Assembly (NCBI GenBank): GCA_013115145.1
Contig: JAAPAO010000156.1
Span: 1-60,200, forward strand
Direction of reading: 5' to 3'
DNA length: 60,200 bases
Origin: Perkinsus chesapeaki
Lineage: Eukaryota > Perkinsozoa > Perkinsida > Perkinsidae
The notes beneath the pieces are model-generated. The model was given only the letters and a program-made list of their open reading frames with translations. It did not search any database and had not been told where the DNA came from. The position numbers were made by a program, and so were the translations under genes. Positions 33,712 through 43,516 of this stretch are shown in pieces; position 1 is the stretch's first letter, and every line of letters begins with the position of its first letter.

Positions 33712-34567
33712 TTAGCTGCTGGAGTAAGGTATACCATGCTTTTCGAAAAAATCCTTCTCTTCCTCTGTAGGCTCCTTAGGTGCTGGTTTGATAGGTTTAC
33801 AGGGATTACCAGCAGCGATCATGCCCGGTGGGATATCCTGAAACAATATAGGATACTTTCTTATGGCTGCCCAGAATGCTGACCTTAGTAACAACACTGC
33901 CGGCACCAATTATACATCCAGATCCAATAGTAACACCAGGTAGAACTACAGTACGTCCACCAATCCATACATCATCACCAATGGTAATTGGTGAGCTGAA
34001 TTCGACACAGGTAGCCCGCCCGGCAACGGAACGCCTGCGAAGAGGACATTAAGCTTCAACATGAAAGAGAAGAACCTACGGGTGCTCAGCTGTGTAGAGA
34101 TGGACACTGGGCCCTAGTAAAACCTGAGAACATACCTAATGATCAAGGGGTACATCTGGGCTTACATTATTGCCAATACGAACTGGGCAACCATCAAGGA
34201 TGGCCAATTCATAATTAGCATAAAAACCATCACCGATGTATACATTGAATCCATATTCACATCGGAAGGGTGGCTCTATTACAGGATCCTTACCACATGA
34301 ACCAAAGAAACCTGATACACGAACCTTAAAGTCGACTTACAAGCCATATTGTAAGTATCAACTGACCGGATGGAGCGTACCTCTCATCAGCTCTTCACGT
34401 TCTGGACATGGACCAGTTATAGAATCATCAGTAGAGTTGAATCGACGACACCAAAGCCTCGCTGCTGTTCTTAACTCATCTAACCTCTTCATACTAGGGA
34501 TATGCAGTTGACCATTGGTCATACGTTTAAGGTTATCGTCCTCGGATAGGGTACTATTGGTATTCAT
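33712..34567 (-). CDS. Maltose O-acetyltransferase-like, copy C
   Basis: Starts at ATG 34567 ([20 protein letters not shown]). Same four-exon plan as B: N-terminal domain ending [11 protein letters not shown], then [20 protein letters not shown], catalytic [12 protein letters not shown], coil [26 protein letters not shown] joined to [20 protein letters not shown], and end [10 protein letters not shown] at 33712. It is the first gene of the array and shares a promoter region with the divergent ceramide synthase-like gene. The catalytic His and the repeated hexapeptide isoleucines are present, so it should be active. Confidence 0.82.
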
Positions 34568-34859
34568 GCAGTCAATTTAATACTAATGGTATTATTGCTA
34601 TTATCTTCACTGTTATACTGGATAGGCAGTAATAGGTTTACTGCCCTTGTGATCTCCTTGACTATATAAGGCTAAAAGGTTCTACTAGCCAACCTCTAGC
34701 GAAAAAAATAAAACTAGGCGGAGCGAAGCACAAAAATGCGCACTAGGCTTTGGCGCTCGCCCGATGTTGCCTTGACTATTGTTGTTGTTATTATTAAGCT
34801 GCTAGATACACCATACATATTTCGTCTTTATTAGAGTAAGCTGATACCTCCCTATTACA
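34568..34859. promoter_or_regulatory. Divergent intergenic region
   Basis: About 290 bp between acetyltransferase C (minus) and the ceramide synthase-like gene (plus). It must hold both promoters, but I see no specific motif. Confidence 0.35.
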
Positions 34860-36485
34860 ATGACATTCATTCGACGCTTCTTCTCTCAAAATCTAAAGGA
34901 TGCAGCTTTGCAGCTTGTTGGAGTCGTCCTAAGCCTGTGGGCCTTACCAAGTCTTCATATCATGCTTAGAGTTGTGAGAGAGAGGCAAGCCCTGAAACCA
35001 GATACATATCCACAGATGACAGATCTATTAGTCTCTGTTGTCTGGGCTGTGGTATTTGCTATTGTGCAGTATCTATCAAGGAAGGTAGTAGGGTACTATG
35101 GAAGAGGTTAATAAGGGGGGAGGAGGGAGACGAAAACAGACCCTTACTGTAGCGTTGGACAATCATAGATGCATAACCTCGCCCTTACCGGATCCGTGTA
35201 TAATAGAAATAATAAAAATTGCTCCGGAAGTTAGATTGCTGGTGTCCAAGCTCGATGCTTGCAAGATACTAACGAGGTCGATATCCCGCGTAGGTACTAT
35301 CAACAGCGGGCTATCGTATAATTCCCAGAACCGCTTCGTGGTCATTGGAGGTATGGGCAGCCAAGGTATCCCCATTGATTGGCGCTTATTCCCCATTACC
35401 TACACTTCAGGTGGAAAGATTTTCCAATTCAGTGTACAAGTTATTTGTACACCTGTCGTTCAGTCTAGTACTCTACTTTGTTCTACGTGACCAACCCTGG
35501 CTACCCCCGGTGATGGGTGGCAAGTAATAATAACACACCCTCTACAGTATATAACAACGTTTATTATTATCAGAGGTGCTACTGTGTACTGTTGGACTGA
35601 TGGCTTCCCATTCCAGCCATCTGTACCTGCCCTTATGAGAACCTATCAAGTAGTACTCAGTATGGTCTCCCTTAGTGGCTTATTATTATTGTCACTGTTA
35701 TACAGGCTGTTATCGGATATCTTATGTGTGAAGCAGCTACCCATATAATAAGGGAACGTGATCGTCCTGACTTCACTGAGCTCATGCTTCACAATTCTCT
35801 GGTAAGCTTCAGCTTTATTAAATCCCTCTCCACCTACTACCGCTCTACAGGTCCTCATCCTCACCGTTTGCTCGTATATTGGTAACTACGTTCGAATAGG
35901 GTCCTTAGTTATGCTATCCGACTTCGCACCGGACGTTATCGGTAAGCTATATTGCTATCTACCGTTCAGATGTCCAATTAGTTTACTTGGCAAAGTCCCT
36001 AGTGGACACTCCTTGGTCCGGTGGCATCCTCACTTACATTCCCCTGGCTCTCACCTACTTCTACGGTAGATTATATATCTTCATCGGGTAGTCATTGGTA
36101 TCATCAGTATTCACTTTAGTGAACTGCTAGGTACCTCTTCCGGTCGGTGTGGATCGAGGCCCCACGGATGGCTCCTGAAGAGATTCAGGAATATTGGAGC
36201 TTCCTAGTAACACTATTATGTGTGATGTTGGTTATGAACACTTACTGGTAACGCAACCGACAAGCCAACAACATTTACTATCATCTTGTGTCATGTAGGT
36301 TTGTTATGATCCTCAAGATCGGTCTATTTATCCTATCAACAGGGCAAAGCAGAGACATACAAGCCAATCTATCGGCAATTGATTTGGACAGCAAGAAGGC
36401 CGTACTATCACCTCGTTCATCGGGTAGGCCTCAACAACAACAGTCGGCAGCATCATCGGCGAAGAAGGGAAGGAAGTCCGAGTGA
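34860..36485 (+). CDS. Ceramide synthase-like (TLC/LAG1 domain) membrane protein
   Basis: Starts at ATG 34860. Multi-exon, with hydrophobic segments such as LVGVVLSLWALPSLHIM, LLVSVVWAVVFAIVQYL, KLFVHLSFSLVLYFVL and the last helix MLVMNTYW joined to FVMILKIGLFIL. The TLC core reads RERDRPDFTELMLHNSL joined to VLILTVCSYIGNYVRIG, then SLVMLSDFAPDVI joined to DVQLVYLAKSL. This matches the Lag1 motif layout (R-x-DF-x-E-x-LIHH...SY-x-N-x-RIG...HDxxD...AK). However, the paired histidines are HN and the HD is SD. The C-terminus is cytosolic, Ser/Gln/Lys-rich. The family N-acylates sphingoid bases in the ER; loss of two conserved histidines makes activity doubtful, while position in the family is fairly secure. 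Confidence 0.7.
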
Positions 36486-36746
36486 TGATGAACTACCGTT
36501 ACCAACATTGCACGGCGGCGGCGGCCGCCGCTGCTGATGCTGTATATGTTGTTTAGAGTTGGTCTCAGTAACATTCATTCCACTGCCATCCTCCTCCTCC
36601 TTTTATATATTATTCGGACCCCCTCCACGCTCATAAGAAGTAGTACTGTAGTTTACGAGCAGCCATAGTGGTTTCGAGGCATCCCTTGGAAGTTGTGTTA
36701 TCAAGTTATAAATCAGTTACAATAGTTAATACACCACTTTTGTAGC

Positions 36747-37828
36747 ATGACAGATAGCAGGCCGCTATTTGCAGTATCGGGCCTTAGTAATCAGAGCCAC
36801 TTCGCAGCTCTAGATTCATTGGTCGAAGCTCGTCAAGCCATATTAGAGGAGCCAGTTAATCCAGAGGAGTACATTACCGCTATGTCAGACGATCAAGTTA
36901 GGGAAAAGGCGAGGTAATAGGAAGTATGGGTGTATGGTGTAGCTAGGGGTGTCAGATTCGCGGCAACTGCTGACCCATTGAAAAACGTGGAGTCCAATAC
37001 TGATATATTTCAGAATTCAGACAGCGATGAGATCGACTATGACGCCGATCTCCTCGGGTAAATACATAGCATCACTCGGAGGCATATCACGCTGGCTCGT
37101 GTTTTCAGTGGCCCAAAGTCGAAGGAGGGCGGCGGTTTAGCCAAGTTGACCTCGGGGATAAAGATTCCTGGATTTGTAACACAACCTGATAAATACACCA
37201 AGTAGGGGGGAATAACACACATCCATTCCAATAGCATCATCATCATCATCTGTCAGATACTCCTTAGATAAGGTTGATGCATTAGGAAGGGCCGCCAATG
37301 AGCGCGTAGCGGTGGACTTTATTTATAAGCTACGCGGAGAGCAGCCGCCCGATGCCATCGTTCCACCGGACTCCGCCTCCTTCGCGCCCCAGTATCGTCG
37401 GCGGGAGGCTACGGGTGGTGACACCGAAATGGCCGCCTCTGAAGGAGTTGGTGTCCGAATGGTAATGTAGAGGCCTCATTGCTGCCTCTATAGAGATCGT
37501 TATTTAGGACAATTGCCGTGTGATGCCGGAATGGACACCATTCAACCAAGCTCAACGGCGGAGTCGATCTCGATCATCAAGTCAGAGTCGAGAGCCTCGT
37601 CGAAGGCTAGCTGAAGGGGATAATGGTGAACAGCAGTATTCCGTAGAGGGAAAGAAGTCGACTAAGGGAGGAGCGGTAGGCGTCACGCATCAGTCTCAAG
37701 TTACATGAGCAACCTATCAGATTAGCATCACAGCAGCAGTTGATGATGAGGAGGAGGATGATGATGACTCGGATGATGGCGATGACTATTCGGACATGCC
37801 AGGTCTGATGGAGCTCGATATTGATTAG
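36747..37828 (+). CDS. TSSC4-like protein, possible U5 snRNP assembly factor
   Basis: Starts MTDSRPLFAVSGLSNQ at 36747. Exons continue with an acidic NSDSDEIDYDADLLG, then GLAKLTSGIKIPGFVTQPDK, joined by a short intron so that DKYTK runs into YSLDKVDALGRAANE. The phrase P-x-F/Y-V-x-x-P-x-K/R-W/Y-T-K-YSL is the hallmark I remember for TSSC4. The C-terminal exons are Ser/Arg-rich (RRSRSRSSSQSREPRRR) and then strongly acidic, ending MELDID with a stop at 37826-37828. In animals TSSC4 binds U5 snRNP and PRPF8 during assembly; a PRPF6 gene lies 12 kb away. Identification rests on one motif and the RS/acidic composition. Confidence 0.42.
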
Positions 37829-37937
37829 TCGACCATCTCTCAATAGAGATTGTTATACCACCATTGTAAAGTTTAAATCTACTCTATATGGCTTGGCGTT
37901 GTTACAATCCTCCAGAGTCTACAGCAGCTACTTCACC

Positions 37938-39925
37938 ATGACATTGCCTCGGCCGACGCCCCTAACACGGTCGATGAGGGGCTTCGCTTCTGTGGGGCCC
38001 AAGTTCACGGGGCCTCTTCAGAGTGTAGAGAGTCTCGTCCAGCGAATGACGGACAAAGGAGGACATGTCAACGGGGCTCCGATAGTGGCGAAGAAAGACG
38101 CTGAGGACTTCCTTACATACATCCAACTTATGAGACCTGCGGAGATATCCATGGTTGTGCATTACATGGCCAAGGCACGGTATGATGATAGAAAGTTTTG
38201 GTACTACTGGGGGGAGCGGTACTTCACAGCATCCTGGTTTGGTAGGAAAGATATCTGCCGGGTGTTATGCAGCGAGAAGGCCATTGCTAGCTTCCGTGTG
38301 AGAGATCTTAGCATGATAATAAGTAGCTTGAACGCAGCAGAGCTATTGGACGCCGAGGTAGTCGAAATGGGCTGAGGGACATTGATGCTGCGGGCTCTCA
38401 GACACTGGCTAGATTGAGTGATAAGATCCACGAAGCATCTTGCACAATGGATATGGAGTCATTATCGTTCCTTATCATGACATACGTCAAGCTTAGCGAT
38501 ACAGGAGTTGGTCAGTTGCTGTGGTCGGGCATGGTTCTTATGTGACATCTCAGAATCTGCTGCTGATGGATGCCTCAAGGCGCTCGGACCAAAGGACTTC
38601 CACCCAATCACCAGCATATGTGTTGATTACCTGCTACATCGCCTCGAGGCAGTTACCATCAATAACGTGGTGGAGGTCTTCTCTGGGCTTGCCACGCTGC
38701 AGTGTGATAATGTTCAGTTTTACCAGGTAGTAATGCAGCAGCGCTCCGCTTACTATAGCTTAGATCAGGCTGTCCTTCGGAGATGTCGTTCGTGGACCAG
38801 CACGATGCCTTATGAGAGTGTGGCTATTCTACTGCAGGCGATGGCTAAAACCAAAACACGAGATTCGGAACTGGTATGACTGCTCTGGATAATAATGAGT
38901 GATGTGTTCCTTCTAGGAGGGTAAGATTGCCCTTCGGCTATCGGGCAGTATCAGCAAGGCTAAGACAGAGTCTGAGCTTCAGACCAGCGGTGTGTGGATG
39001 TCTTCACTCATGCATCACTTCTCGAAGCTCGATGGAGATCGTAAGCTCTTTAAGCAGCTGTTGTTGGTAGGACTGTGTGCATCAGCCCATCCGACTGTGC
39101 AAAAGACGATAATAACTCAACTGCCGTTGGTCGTCCATACGATGTCGACTGAGTCTCTGATGTTGATGGTACCTCCATTGCCACTGCTACTCACGGGCAC
39201 CCCACCCAAAGTGTTTCGGGATACTGTTTTCTCTGAGAAGTGCCGAGGAGAGCTGCCCTATTTCGCTAAGGAAGGCTTATGCGCGATCATGTCTGCAGCG
39301 TACGTGCTCTCTAACGGTCATTGTGGAGCGACTTTATAGGTACCGTCTGTCGTACACATACGACAGTAGCTGGTGGAAGGAGGCCTCTGACTTAACCATC
39401 AAGCCTATAATGGATAACCGTTGGAGTGCAGTTACTGTCGCCACTGTGGCTTACCAGCTCACCCACCTTGCCGAGGCTGAGCATAATATTCATGCATCGT
39501 TGGATCAGTTGAGAACCTTCCATGATATTCGATCCGTATGGTTCGATAAAGTCCAGGATGCGTTGCGAACCCAAATGGCGCGCTGGTAGGGATTCTAGAG
39601 GAATACATTCCGGAGATGCCCCTTCAGGCCACCTCGACCAGTTTCGACCCTTCTTGCGTGTTACATTAAGATGGAAGTATGCCCACCTAGTGTGCTCGAG
39701 CGTGCAGTTGGACGAGCAAAGGTCGACATTGGCCGATATGATGCTTTGTCATTCACTCAAGTCATCACCGCCATGGCCAAGTTCAATTCAGTTGACATAC
39801 CGCTTCTCGAAGAAATAGAACGGAGGTTCAAATCTGGCCGGGTAAAGTTTTCACGGTCACAGCTGCGAGCCATTAAGAGAGCGTATGATGCCATCGGCCG
39901 CGATAAAGCATGTATAACATCCTAG
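37938..39925 (+). CDS. Helical-repeat protein, probably organellar RNA-binding
   Basis: Starts at ATG 37938 with an N-terminus that looks like a mitochondrial presequence (PLTRSMRGFASVGPKF: basic, Ser/Arg, no acids). The body, spread over several exons, is a string of alpha-helical pairs with recurring patterns of the type 'DLSMIISSLNAAELLDAEVV', 'SLSFLIMTYVKLSD' and 'SFTQVITAMAKFNSVDIPLL'. This resembles the heptatricopeptide (HPR/RAP-associated) repeats found in alveolate and plant organelle RNA proteins. No RAP domain was seen at the C-terminus (ends DAIGRDKACITS). It converges with TruD copy 1, 85 bp away. Confidence 0.45.
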
Positions 39926-40010
39926 TTTCTGCCTTAATGTTTCTGTCCGTGATGTTCTGTGGGGTTGAGAAGTATATCGAGCTCAAATCGAAATCGCGGT
40001 TCAGAAACGG

Positions 40011-43000
40011 TTACGATGAGGCATGGAACATCCGTGGAGGGTCAATAACTTCCCTCAAGAGCATCGTCGCGAATGAGCCGGACGGTAGATGAAACTGTAG
40101 AGGATGATAACAGACGAAGTCACTGTTATGACTATTACATCTAGGACGAGATTGCAGGTGGTAGACGTACCGTTAATTTCCTCCGAGGCGCTGAAGAAGG
40201 TGGGACGTATGATTAAAGGGCGCAGGTAGCAGTCTATTCGCGCTTTGTATCCCAGTGCTCGAGACACATCACAACTCTCGGGGTTATTCAAAACCCTCTC
40301 GGTTATCTCCCCTCGTTCGACTGATCTTTCCAGTATGCCACGATACCTGCGTGCCTGCATCGATACCCCAAATGAGCGTATCTTACGTACAGTTGATGTG
40401 GGTCGATGCCGAGGTGGATGAGAGGGGACTTCCCCTCAATGCGGTGGCCCCAGGTTGGTATAATAACGTTTTGTATTTCGTGCCTGAGTTCAGTCGAGCT
40501 CATCGCCCTTTACCGAGATAATGTAGAACTACTCATCCGCACTACTGTTTGTTTCAAATAGCAAAACTTCCCCAGAAACTGGTGACAGCAATACGTCACC
40601 GTCCATAAGCTCAAGGCCACCCTGGCGGATACGCCTAAAGTAATAGAATGGTCTATATAATAGGAGCGCTTCAGACCTACTGTGAAGCTAACTGGTTCCA
40701 AAGATATGACTGGTAAGCGCTCAAATAGAGAAGGGTCACATTGTGGGGAACGCCTCCCTTGAGAGCTATTCGATATCGGTCTGGGCCACGATTCTTCGTT
40801 AGGAGTAAGAGCACGCTCTTCCATCTGAGTAACGACGAAGCTTATTGTTGGCAGAAATACATCGTGGGTGTGTAGCTCAGCGGTAGAGCGGCTGACTGCA
40901 GATCAGCAGGTCCTCGGTTCAAATCCGGGCGCGCCCTTTTTCGTGAGCCCTACATTTTCGCATTGGAGTCAAGCTGATCAAGGCTCCCTAGTAGCTGCAG
41001 TGCCTTGGCAATGTCTCCATCGGAGCTCCACTGTTTCATAACCTGACAGAATCGGCAGTTATATACTCACCTGGTGATGTCAGGGAGCTAAGATCAACGA
41101 GCGATCAAAGAATACTCAACTCGGCCGCCGGAGATCGGTCCGATTCTGCAGGCGACATAAGCAGCTTTACGGCCTTCTCATACTGTCCTGATACGATCGC
41201 ACCGCCGATATCGACCTGCGCCGAGCATAATGGCTGGTAAGGAGAACCACAGCAGGACTCACGTTGCAGTGGCGTTCTTCACCGTGGTTGGGGTTGATAC
41301 CGAAGCGCTGTAGGCCATAGTAGTTTATGAAACCCTGACTTTCGATTGATGACAGTCTCTTGCCAACTCCTGGCTCAGCGCCCCGAATACGGACTCGGAA
41401 GCAGTTCCTGAAAATCACCAATGGCCCAGCAAGACGTGAAATTATTCTTACCCGAGTGAGAGACCTTGACGTAGCTTAGCAGGTCCTGTGTTAACCTCGA
41501 AGTTGCCAGCCTCACACATGCGAGAAGCACCACGGCTTATGTCATCGAATGCCTCACGTATCCGTTGCTCGTCGTGTGTGGTTGGCAGTGTCATATACCT
41601 GATTTTATCAAACCTGGGGATGGTATCCCCAGCTAGTCTCACTGGTAGGTCACTCCAAACCTATCCTTGGTGCCTCCATAATGCAGTGAATTGCTCGGCA
41701 GCCGGAGGTTCTGCTCCACAGCGCGCTGTAGGGCATTCGTATCCCAGCCAGTCTTCTTGAGTACGAACCTCCAACGCTGCGCATTGAACAAACCGACTGG
41801 GGAGTGCTTCCGCTGCCAACTGAGTAGAACTTGCGGAGTGGCCTGCACTAGACGATATCATCAATCAAACAACACAGTTGATCTTACGTTCGCTTTTTTC
41901 ATGACTGAGACCTCTAAGTTCTCAAACTGCTTTGTCAACTGTCGCAAGAACAGATCACTGTTTGTTCCACGAAGTAGCCGTATAGTTAAGCTGCCGTCGT
42001 TGAACCTAGCAAATCTCATTGTGGTGGTAGTCGAGCAACAGGAGAGTACCCTCGAAGAATGAATCGCATTAACTCCACAGCATCCTCATGGTGAACGCAT
42101 TCAATAAGGAGCTCGGATCTCTGAGCATCTGTGGCCCCGTAGAACATTACTTCATGAGAGAGAATCTTCATGGGTATCATAGCGAACGTCTGAAATAAGG
42201 GTCGAATCCTAGTCAAGAAGGGCACCTAGTTGTCATCACTTGACGGAGCTGCCAAGCTATTGCTCCTCGAATCTTATAGACATCCGCAAGATCGTTCCCT
42301 GGATCTGCACGGTGGAAGGTGCACAAAAGCCCCCTGACGTCTCGTCTTGACTTTTTGCCCTAACAAATAGAGCATCACGGTCAGCAGCTGAAGACACAGT
42401 CGGGAATACAGTTGCCCTTTTGACAAACTGCTCGATTTTAGTTATAGCGTCCTCGCTGCATTGCGCAGATATATAGGACGAAGCCGCTGAATCCCCAAGA
42501 GTGTATCTGAAGGGCCATGATCTACTCCCCGAGGCTGAACCTACGACGATAGTATAATACCGTACTGTAGAAAGATAATGAGTAGGAGACCACACGATTC
42601 CATCGACGTCTGTTGTTATACTTCACCAATACCACACCTACCCTTGCTCAAAGGCGTCAAGCAAGCTTTGGGTTGAATCCTCCCCTGCTTGAAGGGACCG
42701 TGGGTCGACAGCAGTAGAGCGCGGCTCACTGAACTAATCGCAGCTGCAAAGATATCAAGAGCAGCTTACCCCTCCTCGAGATGGAGCTGTTCCACTGCTG
42801 CCCAGCAAGGCCTCATAGGTTCGATACGCATCCGCGCCACTTTTCCGTCCATGCCGACCTCTCTGACTTCCCAGTCCTCCATCTGTCAGAAAAGCTCTTC
42901 CGGTTGTAGGAGGTGCTTCCTCACTTTGCCTCTGATAAAGCCTCCGCTGCCTTTGGGATCGATATGTTCCTCGATGCCGACCCTCTGGTTGAATCGGTCA

Positions 43001-43247
43001 AACTGTTCCCGATCCCTCTCCTCTACCGTTAGCTTCCGTTCAATACCTAGTTTCCTAGCCAAGCTTCCCAGCGAGCTCTCCTGCAAAACTCCTGCACTTC
43101 GGGCCAAAACACTCAAGGTCCTAGTCTTACTGCTGACCTGCAGCGCCCTGCGTTCGATACAACGCTTAGCAATCTGATGCCTAGGCCGATCTGTTCACGT
43201 GAGAGTCGTGGTCGATAGATCCTCACTGCTGGGATGATGAGAAGCAT
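40011..43247 (-). CDS. PUS7: TruD-family tRNA pseudouridine synthase (PUS7-like), copy 1
   Basis: Multi-exon; start probably ATG 43247 (MLLIIPAVRIYRPRLS). An N-terminal QRVGIEEHIDPKGSGGFIRG block is the TruD N-terminal motif. The catalytic loop reads LHYGGTKDRFGVTYQ, in which the Asp of TKD is the nucleophile. Next come NCFRVRIRG and the signature GFINYYGLQRFG, then DRYRIALKGG and YLSAYQSYLWNQLAS. RIRQGGLELMDGDVLLSPVSG follows, and the C-terminus is FHLPSGSFATMLLREVID with a stop at 40011-40013. Introns are about 40-55 nt, except one of about 140 nt (about 40825-40963) that holds an antisense tRNA-Cys gene. The family converts uridine to pseudouridine in tRNA, snRNA or mRNA. All key residues are kept. 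Confidence 0.82.
40866..40936 (+). tRNA. tRNA-Cys (anticodon GCA)
   Basis: 71 nt. Acceptor stem GGGTGTG pairs with CGCGCCC (two G-T pairs). D-arm has GCTC...GAGC, the anticodon stem is GCTGA/TCAGC with loop CTGCAGA (anticodon GCA), and the T-arm is CTCGG-TTCAAAT-CCGGG. A T-run follows at 40937-40941, a Pol III terminator. It has no intron. It lies on the plus strand inside an intron of the minus-strand TruD gene. Confidence 0.93.
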
Positions 43248-43516
43248 ATTAAGTTAATATTATTAATTATACAGCAACTTTATCCCATGTGCCTCGTACA
43301 GCAATACACGTCTCGCTCGCTGCCTGACAGGAACCGTTCCTGCCGGTGAGCTCAAGTGACGGCATGGCAGCAGCTCGCGGGGCCAGCCATTGCACTACGC
43401 TTCGTTGCCATCTGTTATCGACCCAGACCAGATAACTGGACTAACACAATCGTCAAGGTCATCGCTGAAACAGTGGATGAAACGAGACGTGTGTCTACTG
43501 ATAAAACATGCATCAG

